A stretch of DNA of 64,000 nt, from positions 1-64,000 of the forward strand of contig JAHHHQ010000058.1 of the NCBI GenBank assembly GCA_019359285.1. Reading direction: 5' to 3'. Of this stretch, positions 28,784 to 37,872 are shown one piece after another; the stretch's first letter is position 1, and every line of letters starts with the position of its first letter. The notes below the pieces were generated by a model. It was not told where the DNA came from and made no database searches. It saw only the letters and a list, made by a program, of their open reading frames with translations. The DNA comes from Nodosilinea sp. WJT8-NPBG4. GTDB lineage: Bacteria > Cyanobacteriota > Cyanobacteriia > Phormidesmidales > Phormidesmidaceae. Position numbers and translations under genes: made by a program.

Positions 28784-30844
28784 CTAGTAGCGCATTAGCG
28801 ATCGCGCATACACCGGACAAGCTTCCCCATCCCCTCCATCCCCCTCATCTCCCGTCTCCCCCTTAGTACCTCCCTCCCCATACAACCGCTCCACCACCTC
28901 GTCTAGCCCCTCGCTTTGATCAACTAGGGCAAATTTGCGCACGGTGGACCAGTAGGGAAAATGGCAGTTGGCGGTGTCGATCAGGCTTTGGTAGAGGGCG
29001 TTGATGCGGGGATGGTGCCACCAGTCGGGTTGGGTTAGATCAAGGTCCCAATTCTCAACTTGGTGGCGCAGGGCATCTAGGTCAGGCACGATCACCATGG
29101 CGCAGAACTTGTGGTTAGCGCCGACGGTGATGGCCTTAGCCACCAGGGGGGAGGCCAGTAATTCCTGCTCTAGGGGGCGGGGGGAAACGTATTTGCCGGT
29201 GCAGAGTTTGAATAAAGCTTTCTTCACCCCGGTGATGGTGAGAAAGCCGTCGGCATCAAGGGTGCCGAAGTCGCCGGTGTGTAGCCAGCCATCGGGGGTG
29301 AGGGCGGCGGCGGTGGCGGCGGGGTCATGGTAGTAGCCCTGCATGAGAAAGGGTGCGCGCACCAGAACTTCTTGGTCAGCAGCGAGGGCAATCTCAACGC
29401 CAGGAATGGGCAGGCCGACGGTGCCAGGTCGGTTATAGCCAGCGCGAGTGTAGGTGAGGACGCCGCTGGTTTCGGTGAGGCCGTAGCCTTGATAGACCGG
29501 CACCCCCGCCGCCGAGAAAAACTTGACGAGATTGCTAGATAGGGCGGCACCGCCACAGATACAGGCTTTGAGCCGGCCACCAAACACCTCGCGCCATTTG
29601 ATAAATACGAGTCGTTCGGCCAGCTGCATTTGCAGACGGTAGAGCTTTTGCGGCGGCTGACTGGGATCGAACCGAGCCGTGAGATTGATGGCCCATTGCA
29701 GCACCCGCCGATCGAAATGGCTGAGGTGGTTAACCTGATCGAGAATGCGCTCATGCACTTTTTCTAATAGCCGAGGCACGGTAATTAACAAGGTGGGCTT
29801 GACCCGGCGCAGGTGCTTGATCAGGTGGTTGGGGTCAGAGAAATAAATGCTGTGGCCCCAGGCCAGGTGGCCATACAAAAACACACGGGCAAAGATGTGG
29901 TTGAGGGGCAAAAACAGCAGGGCCACTTCGTCGGGGCCGGTTTGGAGGTTGGGGTAGCTAGAAAACGAAGCTAGTACGTTGGCCGCGATCGCCTCATGGC
30001 TGAGCATTACCCCCTTAGGGCGCTTGGTTTCGCTGGCAATGTAGATGATGGTGGCTAGATCGGCGGGTGTGATCGCATTTTCTAAAGCCTGAACGGCCTC
30101 AGCTGACCACCGCTGTCGTCCCCGCTCACGCATCTCGGCTAACGCGCACACTCGCAACGCCTGGGGCACCGGCGGACATGGCTGCTGAATAGGCGTTTCA
30201 CAGAGTAAATGGGGAATTTGTAAACAGGTTTCAGAGGCCGGTATCGGCAGCGCTGCGTCCGAGACTGACTCACTGCCGCCGGTCTGCTCGGCCTGCCAAC
30301 TATCGGGCACCTCGGCCAAAATCACAGTTTTTAGAGTGGGCACTTCCCATAGGTAGGGGCGAATTTGGTCGAACAAAGCGGGGTTAGAAACCACCAGCAG
30401 CGGCGCTTCGACCTCTTGCAAAATTAGCAGAATGTTTTCGATGGTCTGGGTAAGGTCGATGGGCACGTTAACAAACCCAGCCAGCAGGGTGCCAAGGTCA
30501 GCGATCGCAAACCCCACATCGCTGTGCATCATCAGAGCAACGCGATCGCCCCGGTGCAAGTCAAAGGTCTCTAACCCCAGAGCAAATTCTTCTACCGCCC
30601 GACGAAAGGCCTCGGTAGAAAAGGATTGCCAACTTCCCTTGCGCCATTGGTTGAGGGCGCGATCGTTGGCAATGGCTAAGCCATCCGCACCATCAAGCAA
30701 AGACGGTAGAGTGCGGTGAAGGATGGTGGGACTGGCACATGCACTTCCCGTAGGGATACTCGATTCGAGTTGGTTTCTGGTTTTGGGATGCCACAGGCTA
30801 TACGCTTCGCGAAGCGCGAGATTGAAGAGAGTTGGGGTAGTCAT
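28784..30844 (-). CDS. Long-chain acyl-CoA synthetase-like AMP-binding protein
   Basis: 686 residues, related to FadD/Aas-type ligases: VFGGRLKACICGGAALSSNL, VPVYQGYGLTETSGVLTYTR, DGWLHTGDFGTLDADGFLTI, and GKYVSPRPLEQELLASPLVA with the catalytic-Lys region. These would activate fatty acids to acyl-CoA at the head of the beta-oxidation cluster. The ATP phosphate-binding loop is odd: YIASETKRPKGVMLSH stands where the family has YTSGTTGxPKGVMLSH, losing the Ser-Gly and one Thr and Gly. Activity may be reduced or the role changed. About 60 extra residues lie around 185-255, and the last 20-25 residues (GETGDEGDGGDGE) come from purine-rich repeat DNA. Confidence 0.85.
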   Translation of the reverse strand: MTTPTLFNLALREAYSLWHPKTRNQLESSIPTGSACASPTILHRTLPSLLDGADGLAIANDRALNQWRKGSWQSFSTEAFRRAVEEFALGLETFDLHRGDRVALMMHSDVGFAIADLGTLLAGFVNVPIDLTQTIENILLILQEVEAPLLVVSNPALFDQIRPYLWEVPTLKTVILAEVPDSWQAEQTGGSESVSDAALPIPASETCLQIPHLLCETPIQQPCPPVPQALRVCALAEMRERGRQRWSAEAVQALENAITPADLATIIYIASETKRPKGVMLSHEAIAANVLASFSSYPNLQTGPDEVALLFLPLNHIFARVFLYGHLAWGHSIYFSDPNHLIKHLRRVKPTLLITVPRLLEKVHERILDQVNHLSHFDRRVLQWAINLTARFDPSQPPQKLYRLQMQLAERLVFIKWREVFGGRLKACICGGAALSSNLVKFFSAAGVPVYQGYGLTETSGVLTYTRAGYNRPGTVGLPIPGVEIALAADQEVLVRAPFLMQGYYHDPAATAAALTPDGWLHTGDFGTLDADGFLTITGVKKALFKLCTGKYVSPRPLEQELLASPLVAKAITVGANHKFCAMVIVPDLDALRHQVENWDLDLTQPDWWHHPRINALYQSLIDTANCHFPYWSTVRKFALVDQSEGLDEVVERLYGEGGTKGETGDEGDGGDGEACPVYARSLMRY

Positions 30845-31640
30845 AGCGGCTGGGAAGTGAGGGGATGTAGACCGAAAGCGGTGACCCGTTCGCGTTTATT
30901 TGACCTGAGTAACTAAATTAAGGATGGAGACACTACCAAACGGTTTCCTTCGCCAGAAACGACGGAGGAATGAGAAGAATGGACAAACCGACGGCTAACT
31001 ACCTTAAGTAAGCTAACTACCGTATTTAATGACCTTGAAGCGGGGGCGATAGCTAAAGGATTAGGCCTGATGCGTTAGGGCATAGATCCCTTAGCCTATT
31101 ACCTGATGATCTAAAAACAGCAATCAAAAATCAGATGCTATGCACTTTACCAATCATTTCAGCACCGGTTTTATTCAATGCTTACCAATAATTGATTGAA
31201 ACTAGTGCAGCGCCTCTACCTCTCCAATTGCTTTTAGCTGTCTGGTCGCTGACTCAAGGGAGCCAGATTCTATTAGGTGTTTCCACAAAAAAGCCCATTA
31301 GCTCCTTTGAAGACATTCGTTGTTTCGTTAATTATAGCTTTCCAGTTTTTGCCCCACCCATAATTGAAATCTATCGCAAATAACTTTTGTAAAGAAGCGG
31401 ACTAACAGGCACTCTAGCTAGGCGTAAACGCTCAGGCTACTTATCAAATGCGTTGCCAAACCCTCTGGGATCACGAGAAAAAGACAGGAAAGTTCAACTT
31501 TCCATACTGCTCTCTCAGTCTCTACGCTCTGCAAGGGATAGAAACAACCGGGCTTAAATTGCAGGTCTCCAAGGCAGATTGCCTATACCCAAGGAAATGA
31601 ACCTGGCAGACTTATGATTTTGCTCTAGTTAAATCTCATC

Positions 31641-31896
31641 TTGAGACTTAGGCACCTAGATGCTGGTCTTGTCCTAAGACTTTAGAGACTTGACACTGAG
31701 AGTGGCTGCTTTTTAGGTTTTTGGAAGAGAGGGTGATGGAGGGGCGGAACGGTTCAAAGGGCGATCGCAGCCACGCGACTTCTGCTCTTTAGCTTCAGCT
31801 AAAGAGCAGAAGTCGATTAGATAGTCCTACAGCGAGACTTACAGGTCTCTTAAATAGTCTTGCAAAGTAACTTAAAAGACCAGTGATGAGACTTTA
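31641..31896. repeat. Cluster of GAGACTT/AAGTCTC motifs
   Basis: At least eight motif copies in both orientations: TTGAGACTTA (31641), GGTCTTG (31665), TAAGACTTTAGAGACTT (31675), GCGAGACTTA (31832), GGTCTCTTAA (31844), AGTCTT (31856), TTAAAAGACC (31872) and TGAGACTTTA (31887). Spacing is irregular. Such arrays occur at transposon ends and at multi-site operators; the owner is unknown. Confidence 0.5.
31776..31815. repeat. Perfect 19-bp-arm palindrome
   Basis: CGACTTCTGCTCTTTAGCT, two bases TC, then the exact reverse complement AGCTAAAGAGCAGAAGTCG. No T-run follows. It sits inside the GAGACTT motif cluster. Confidence 0.75.
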
Positions 31897-32165
31897 CTCT
31901 ATCAGTGATTTCGGCAATGGCACCGTGAGTCAAGCTGAGGCGCATCAGCTATCCTTGTGTGGTGATAAAGCGGCACCTCCTAGGCTTCCGCACCTTCAAT
32001 CAAGACGCCTTTACGAAGCTCCAGAAGGCTCGAAAATTTAGTCCAAAATTAGTCCGCCGAAAATCTAGCCTGCCTGAAGCTCTTTATCTATAATTACTTC
32101 AGGTGTTTGATTGTTTGCGTGATAGGCAACTATTCAAGCCCGTCATCCCTTGTCCCTGTTTGTGA

Positions 32166-32208
32166 CTGAAACCATAAGTTGTCTATTTTGGACAACTTAT
32201 GGTTTCAG
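32166..32208. repeat. Perfect 18-bp-arm palindrome before IS701 remnant
   Basis: CTGAAACCATAAGTTGTC, loop TATTTTG, then GACAACTTATGGTTTCAG. It lies about 90 bp before the transposase remnant and may be a terminator or part of the element's non-coding end. Confidence 0.7.
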
Positions 32209-32259
32209 GAGTTTGCCCATGGCTGTAAGCACCCCTTAACACATCAAAGCAAGCGAGTC

Positions 32260-32840
32260 TCGCGTTTGCCGCGGGCCTCGCTTTATCCGAGGGTTGTTAT
32301 GGCAAACGCCGTGCCCAACGCTATTGGCAACTGACCGCAGATAAAGATGTCTTGACCCTTGGCCCCGACCTGGATAGTCATGACGTGGATGGATAGGATC
32401 TCCTACAAGCCGGTCGGAGACCTGTACGGCCTGAAAAACTGGGTGGAATATGGCTTCAAGCAAAGCAAGAGTGAACTCGGATGGGCTGACTGTCGCATGA
32501 CTGACTATGCTGCAATTGAAAAGTGGTGGGAGATTGTCATAAGCGCCTATTGGATTGTCACCTTGCACACACCACCAATGCGTCCTGACGGAACTAACCC
32601 TCCGAAACGAGATACCTTAGGTGTTATCTTATCGTTTACCCAAAATTCAGCCTGGGGTGCAGGGAATGGATAGAAGAACTGGCTCAATAACCTTCGCCTC
32701 ATTCTGTTGCCCTGGGTGAGTTCGAATCTGCTACAACCTTGGCTGGAGTTCTTCCCAGTTCCCCAGTTGGAGAAAGGGTTTCAGACGCTCATCGGGTTCA
32801 TGAATCTGTTTCCAGGTGCGTCTGTAACTCCCTCACAAAT
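32260..32840 (+). pseudogene. IS701-like DDE transposase remnant
   Basis: Pieces of one transposase lie in different frames: YGKRRAQRYWQLTADKD (about 32297-32346); then VGDLYGLKNWVEYGFKQSKS and ELGWADCRMTDY, IEKWWEIVISAYWIVTL (32410-32570); then NWLNNLRLILLPWV and LEFFPVPQLEKGFQTLIGF (about 32675-32805). The order and the WVEYGFKQxKxELGWxDxRxT block match the C-terminal half of IS701-family transposases. Frameshifts and loss of the N-terminal half make it inactive. Confidence 0.75.
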
Positions 32841-33082
32841 ACTTTCCTCTGCCTAGAGTCATTGAAGAGCGCTATTGCAATCGAAGGTATTGTCCTAGGA
32901 CGACATAGAGGGAAAGTGTGTTTACCGTACTACTACTAATGCCAGCTGCTCACAGCAATCCCTCTTTAGTCACTCTGGCTAAGCATAAAGCCAACGATAA
33001 AGGCTAAAACAAACGGTGCTGCAATCATTTAGAATAGGTTGGTGATCACGGGTAATGCTCTCTAGGTCGTCTTTAAAGGTGG

Positions 33083-34975
33083 TTAATAACCGCTGCGATC
33101 GCGCTCTCCAATCCCAAGAATGGCCTGATTATAGCGTTCGGCCGCTAGCAAGGCCTGAATGCCGTGCTTTTCGCACAGGTCTGAAAACTGCTGTAACGCC
33201 TGCCTGCGCTCTTCGAGGGTGCGGTCTTCAAAATTGGGAGAGCCTGCCATTGTAGCCAGCAGTGGCTGGAAGCCCAGACAGGCTAAACCATAGATCAACT
33301 GCTTTGACAGCCGAGCCTCGGGTTTGACTGGCCCATTTTTGGGGTCTATATCGGCACTGCCGGGGCAAAAGTAGCCGCCGTGGGTGTCAATTTTGCCCCT
33401 AAAGTAAGCGAAAGTGAGCTTGACGTAATCCCAAAAGTTCAGCGATTGCTTGCCCAGGGCATGGCTCAAAACACCCACTAGTTTTTGATCGGGGAGGGCC
33501 TCTTGATAGTCGGTGCAGTCAAAGACGGTGAACAATTCTGCAATAGGCTTTTGGGTTGGCACTAGCAGTTCAATTTGCCTGTCGAGCAACGAAGTCTTGG
33601 GTAGGGTATACAGGTACTTCAGGTACGACGACGCTTTCACGGTTTGTATCGTTTCTGCTGTGTCCGCTTCCTCTGATTCTGGCAGAGTGATGACTTCAGA
33701 GCTGGGTGCAATGCCTTGAGTGGCAAACTGCGATCGCGTTGTCATATCCAGAAGCTTGCCAGTCTCTGGGGCAAGGTTGACAATGCCGTACTGGTTAGCA
33801 GCACTGGGCTGGACTGTACTAGCCTCGGGCAACTTCACCACCACGTTTCCGAGGCGATAGCCTCCCTCGCGGGTACGAGCTGGAAAGCTTGCGTAGTTAG
33901 CTGCCGTAGAGGCCAGCTTTAAGGCCATATCGCCTTCGTTGCTAAATAGGTAGGTCTCCTCAAAGCGCCGCAGGGACGAGGTGAGAAAGTTAGCCCGGCT
34001 AGAAATGATTGTTTCTGCTGGGATGTCGGGTGCTACCAACACCAGTCGCCCCAAGGCAAAAACATGGCCGATATTAGGCGAAGGAGCCTTAGCCTTACCC
34101 AAGCCTAGGTTGGTATATCCAACTGAGTTTTCATCAAACACGTCCGACAAAATCCGCACAGTATTGGTGACCACAAAGCCCCCCATGCTGTGCCCAATAA
34201 ATGACAGCTTGACGCGGCCGCCTTTTAACCCACCAATCTCCACAATGGCCTTATCCAGCTGGCGCATGAATTCCACCAGGTCTGGCACCCCAAAGTTAGT
34301 GGCCCGGTAAGCATCTCGCAAGTAGCCCACAACGCGTAGAAGAAACAGCGTCAGGACAGTGGATAGTGCAAGGGTCGCTGAAACCAGCAAGATAACGCCA
34401 GTGATGGTAAAGGCCGTAGACCCCGACCACTGGGTAGTCAATGACACCACGCTCAACCCCAGCAAGGCCGCAAGCGCCAGCACCACAATTACTTTTAAGA
34501 CGATAGGCAAAGACCTGCGCGCGGCCCCAAGCTTGCTGCTTAATGAATCGTTGCCAAAGCCTTTGATCTGCTCAGAGGGCCACCGATAACCAATAAAGAC
34601 TAAGCCCTGGGGTCTACGATCGCAGTTTTTGACAATATGATTACGAATATCTTGGTACCACCCCTTTACACCACCGCCCTGCTTTAGCTGATTTTCATCG
34701 GTAGCAAACTCGCCCAGAGCGGTGTTGTAACCATGAATAGCAATTAAAAGTTCTGGGCAGTCTTGGGCACACAGAAATTCAGCAATCTGCTTGATGGCGG
34801 GCTCTGGATCGGAAACAGAGTACACTTTATCTTCGACGTTGTTAGGAGCCGTACTACCTACGAAGTAGGCTGGAAGATCTGCACAATTAGTAGCTGGTAG
34901 TTCAGATTTTGTTACCGGAATTGACTTGATATCAATTAAATAAGACCCATTTAATTGAGTCATGGTTTTGTGCAC
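33083..34975 (-). CDS. Alpha/beta hydrolase (DUF900-like) with inserted membrane hairpin
   Basis: 630 residues. The hydrolase core has an oxyanion-type strand ELLIAIHGYNTALGEF (about 75-90) and a nucleophile elbow VKLSFIGHSMGGFVVTNTVR (about 255-275). Between them lie two hydrophobic segments, VLKVIVVLALAALLGLSVVS and FTITGVILLVSATLALSTVL, which should form a transmembrane hairpin (about 160-215). An Asp in VLVAPDIPAETIISS is a candidate triad member. The C-terminal 250 residues are family-specific with no recognised domain. Substrate unknown; probably a membrane-bound esterase or lipase-like enzyme. Start MHKTMTQ or the Met four codons later. Alone on its strand. Confidence 0.75.
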   Translation of the reverse strand: MHKTMTQLNGSYLIDIKSIPVTKSELPATNCADLPAYFVGSTAPNNVEDKVYSVSDPEPAIKQIAEFLCAQDCPELLIAIHGYNTALGEFATDENQLKQGGGVKGWYQDIRNHIVKNCDRRPQGLVFIGYRWPSEQIKGFGNDSLSSKLGAARRSLPIVLKVIVVLALAALLGLSVVSLTTQWSGSTAFTITGVILLVSATLALSTVLTLFLLRVVGYLRDAYRATNFGVPDLVEFMRQLDKAIVEIGGLKGGRVKLSFIGHSMGGFVVTNTVRILSDVFDENSVGYTNLGLGKAKAPSPNIGHVFALGRLVLVAPDIPAETIISSRANFLTSSLRRFEETYLFSNEGDMALKLASTAANYASFPARTREGGYRLGNVVVKLPEASTVQPSAANQYGIVNLAPETGKLLDMTTRSQFATQGIAPSSEVITLPESEEADTAETIQTVKASSYLKYLYTLPKTSLLDRQIELLVPTQKPIAELFTVFDCTDYQEALPDQKLVGVLSHALGKQSLNFWDYVKLTFAYFRGKIDTHGGYFCPGSADIDPKNGPVKPEARLSKQLIYGLACLGFQPLLATMAGSPNFEDRTLEERRQALQQFSDLCEKHGIQALLAAERYNQAILGIGERDRSGY

Positions 34976-35733
34976 CTACTCAGTACTTTAGGCTTTACAG
35001 GGAAATTTAAAATCATTGAGCTGAACCCCTCGCTGGCCTGATTTTTCTAGATTATAGGGCGATATTGTGAGTCAGCAGGTTTTCGCTCGAGTTGCTTAAC
35101 TAGATGATGATTGCATATGCTGAGGCGAGAAGTGGTAATCGAGAGACCAAAACTTAACTATGATCTCTGGCTACTATGAAAGCTACTTTTCCTCAAGCGA
35201 TGGATAGGTAGCGTAGTCAGGACTATAGGCCTCAGAGACACCATTACTTATTTGACTGACACAAGGCCGAAAAGCGTTGACATCTCGTAGGTTAGCTGAC
35301 ACCCAGTAAAACCCAATAGGATTCAGGTTATCACCTTACTTATTGTGGTTTGTTGGCACAGATAAATTAGAAGTCATACATCTGACAATTAGTACATTTC
35401 AATAACAAGAAATCTGACACTGTAGAAACGAGATGGAGGGGCATGGGGTTTAGGGGTGATGTGCGATCGCTTTGATTTCGCCGATCGATTTAGGATTCCA
35501 GAGATTGGCGGGTGATGGAGAGCCCTCCTACGGCGGGCGATCGCACTACAGGAGAGGGCTGTGAAGGTTTGCTGCTCTGGAGTTCTCGTTTGTCGTTCCA
35601 GACAAGGCAACATAATCCCGATCGCTTCGCACCAGACAAATGATGCTTGAGATTACATTCCTGTCCAAAAGGGAAGTCGCCGACGTATTATCACGAGAAC
35701 AACGCCTTCGAAACACTTGTTCGTTCCTAGTGA
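34976..35733. other. 758-bp intergenic region, nothing recognised
   Basis: Divergent spacer between the hydrolase and the monooxygenase. It contains a few HIP1 octamers near 35460-35550 and short open frames without ribosome-binding sites or recognisable products. Promoters for both flanking genes should be here, but I cannot place them with confidence. Confidence 0.4.
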
Positions 35734-35739
35734 GTGCGA

Positions 35740-37059
35740 ATGATCGACACTTCATCTCAGATCATTGTGATTGTTGGCGCGGGGCCAGCCGGACTATTGC
35801 TGGCCCACTACCTCCTGCGCCGGGGCTATCGCGTGCAGATCTACGATCGCCGCCCCGATCCGCGCCAGATTGCACCTGACCAACAGCGGTCGTTCCCCAT
35901 TTCTCTGCAACACCGGGGGCGGCGAGCCTTGCAAAACATTCCAGGGTTAGAAGAGGCGATCGCTGAATACAGCGTCATGTGTCGAGGTACCTATGTACAT
36001 CGCAAAAGCAAGGCCCGCTGCATTCCGCGTAAACACCCCATTCTCACCGTCGATCGCAACCGGCTGGTGCTAGTGCTGCTAGAGCAGCTTGTCGCTCGCT
36101 ACCCTGAGCCAACGCAGCTGAGCCTCACCTTTGACTGCCCTTGCCAGGGGGTCGATAGCCAGGCCCAAACCGTGAGCTTTCAAGCCGCCGATGGCCAAAG
36201 CTTTAGCGTCAACTACGATCGCTTGATTGGTGCCGATGGGGCCAAGTCTTGTGTCAGAGCCGCGCTGGTAGCTGAGCATGGCCTTAACTGCCAACAAGCC
36301 TTTGTGCCCGATGCCTATAAATCGATCTTTCTAGCGCGCACCAACCGATCACAAGGCGTTGAGTTGGCCCCAGATTTTATCCACGCCTGCAATATCGGGG
36401 GCGATGCGCGCATTCTGCTAGCTCCGCAGCCAGGCGACCAAATGCACGGAGCCTTTATTTTTAGTGCTAAAAACAGCCCGTTTGGTAGGCTAAAGACCAA
36501 AGCCGATGTGCTGGACTATTTTGCTACCCAGCTACCCACCTTTCGCCCACTGCTCAGCGAGGCCGAAGCCGAGGCTCTGCTGCAACGCCCTACGGCCCGA
36601 TTGACGACATTGACATGCGATCGCTTTCACCAGGGCGATCGCATTCTAATTTTGGGTGATGCCGCCCATGCCGTTTCGCCCTCCATTGGCCAGGGTTGCA
36701 ACTCAGCCCTGCAGGATGTGGAATGGGTTAATCAGTTACTCGACCAGTATCAGGATGATTGGTCGCAGGTGTTGCCCCAGTTTTCTCAGCAGCGGGTAAT
36801 CGAGGCCCATGCCCTGCGAGATTTGTCAGACTATTCCTTTCCGCGCAGCAAAGCATTAGTGCTTGAGTTTTTTCTGCGGCTCACTGTGGGTCGCAAGCTT
36901 CACCAGTGGTTTCCCCAACGGTTTTCGCCCTTTGTGTTTGACCTCGTTTTAGATACAGATTTGAATTACTCAGAGGTGCTGCGACTCAGCGAAGGGTGGA
37001 TCAACAAGGTCAAGCGATCGATGGCGGCAACCGCATCAGCGCCTGAGGTTACCAGTTGA
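35740..37059 (+). CDS. FAD-dependent monooxygenase, kynurenine 3-monooxygenase-like
   Basis: About 439 residues from ATG 35740 (GTG 35734 in frame). Motifs: IIVIVGAGPAGLLLAHYLLR (Rossmann FAD loop), YDRLIGADGAKSCVR (DG motif region) and GDRILILGDAAHAVSPSIGQ with GCNSALQDVEW (GD motif and KMO-type GQGxNxxxxD). The overall layout, including a C-terminal helical region after RDLSDYSFPRSKALVLEFFL, resembles KMO-like proteins of cyanobacteria and plants. Substrate uncertain: no other kynurenine-pathway gene is nearby. Followed 48 bp later by a GIY-YIG gene on the same strand. Confidence 0.85.
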   Translation: MIDTSSQIIVIVGAGPAGLLLAHYLLRRGYRVQIYDRRPDPRQIAPDQQRSFPISLQHRGRRALQNIPGLEEAIAEYSVMCRGTYVHRKSKARCIPRKHPILTVDRNRLVLVLLEQLVARYPEPTQLSLTFDCPCQGVDSQAQTVSFQAADGQSFSVNYDRLIGADGAKSCVRAALVAEHGLNCQQAFVPDAYKSIFLARTNRSQGVELAPDFIHACNIGGDARILLAPQPGDQMHGAFIFSAKNSPFGRLKTKADVLDYFATQLPTFRPLLSEAEAEALLQRPTARLTTLTCDRFHQGDRILILGDAAHAVSPSIGQGCNSALQDVEWVNQLLDQYQDDWSQVLPQFSQQRVIEAHALRDLSDYSFPRSKALVLEFFLRLTVGRKLHQWFPQRFSPFVFDLVLDTDLNYSEVLRLSEGWINKVKRSMAATASAPEVTS

Positions 37060-37106
37060 GGTGATTAGGACGATAATGAAGCCTAGTTATCCACGAAGGC
37101 AAGCCT

Positions 37107-37763
37107 GTGACCTCCGAAAAATCAGACGCGCCAAAGGCGATTGAACATCAGAACGTCCCCGTTGAGCATCGCAGTCTCCACGACTTTTTGTATAGCGCCG
37201 CCGACGAACACGCGGCTGATACCGCTGCCGCCCCACCTACGGCTTCTACCGGCAATAGCCCCCTACCCGTTGCCAACTGGTGCGACCAAACCGAGGATGC
37301 CAAGGTCACCGGGGTCTATGCCGTGCTCGACCGCGACGGTCAGACTCAGTTTATTGGTATCTCTCGTAATGTCTCCCTATCGTTGCGCAGCCATTTGCTC
37401 GAAAAAGGGGAAGCGGTCTGTGCCCTGGTCACGGTGCAACCCTTTAGCTTTCCGAATCGAGAGGTGATGGCGGCCCTGCGGGATGAATGGATTGCCGCAT
37501 TGCCCAGCCCCCCGCCCGGCAATGTCGACGGCACCTGGGATGGCACCGTGGGTAAAGCCGCTACCCAGGCTATGTCTGCCGCCGAACGGGAAGCCTACGA
37601 AGCCAAAAAGCTCAAGCTTCGTCGCGCCATGGCCGATAGCTCACTGGCGAAAGAGCAGGATGCAGCCCAGGCTGCTGACCCTAAAGCAGACCTGACCGCC
37701 GCGATGACCGATGACAACTGGAGTGCCCTAATTCGCGATCAAACTGAGCAAACTCAGTCATAA
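37107..37763 (+). CDS. GIY-YIG domain protein
   Basis: 218 residues from GTG 37107. VTGVYAVLDRDGQTQFIGIS followed by RNVSLSLRSHL is a GIY-YIG nuclease-like fold (GVY...FIG with conserved Arg), at about residues 68-125. The first Tyr/Gly motif is GVY-FIG, a substitution seen in cyanobacterial and plastid relatives that may not cut DNA. The C-terminal third (MSAAEREAYEAKKLKLRRAM) is helical and acidic. It is 48 bp after the monooxygenase and ends before a strong bidirectional terminator. Role unknown. Confidence 0.85.
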   Translation: MTSEKSDAPKAIEHQNVPVEHRSLHDFLYSAADEHAADTAAAPPTASTGNSPLPVANWCDQTEDAKVTGVYAVLDRDGQTQFIGISRNVSLSLRSHLLEKGEAVCALVTVQPFSFPNREVMAALRDEWIAALPSPPPGNVDGTWDGTVGKAATQAMSAAEREAYEAKKLKLRRAMADSSLAKEQDAAQAADPKADLTAAMTDDNWSALIRDQTEQTQS

Positions 37764-37808
37764 TCCCTGAAGTGCAGTCGTTGCATAGGTTGGGTAATGA
37801 ACAACCAC

Positions 37809-37850
37809 AAAAGATGGGGAGCACTCGAAAAAGGTGCTCCCCATCTTTAT
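37809..37850. terminator. Bidirectional rho-independent terminator
   Basis: AAAGATGGGGAGCAC (37810-37824), loop TCGAAAAAG, then GTGCTCCCCATCTTT (37834-37848): 15-bp perfect arms with A- and T-rich flanks. It lies between the convergent GIY-YIG and repeat-protein genes and can serve both. Confidence 0.9.
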
Positions 37851-37872
37851 GTATTACTGAGAATCAAAGGAA

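Larger units (their letters stand above)
30845..33082. other. 2.2-kb gene-poor region with mobile-element debris
   Basis: No intact gene is convincing. It holds a broken IS701-like transposase (about 32260-32840), two long perfect palindromes (31776-31815 and 32166-32208), a cluster of GAGACTT-type motifs (31641-31896) and a short direct repeat GCTAACTACC (30992 and 31010). Base composition is lower in GC than the flanking fad cluster. Confidence 0.6.

Noticed and set aside
31192-31383. 63-codon frame in the gene-poor region.
   Set aside because: No ribosome-binding site, no recognisable product, and it lies in mobile-element debris.
31518-31546. TCTACGCTCTGCAAGGGATAGAAAC resembles the end of a cyanobacterial CRISPR repeat.
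   Set aside because: Only one copy is present and no spacer-repeat period exists around it, so an array cannot be claimed.
32705-32735. GAGTTCGAATCTGCTAC looks like a tRNA T-arm.
   Set aside because: It lies inside the IS701-like transposase remnant (LLPWVSSNLLQPW) and no acceptor or anticodon stems can be drawn.
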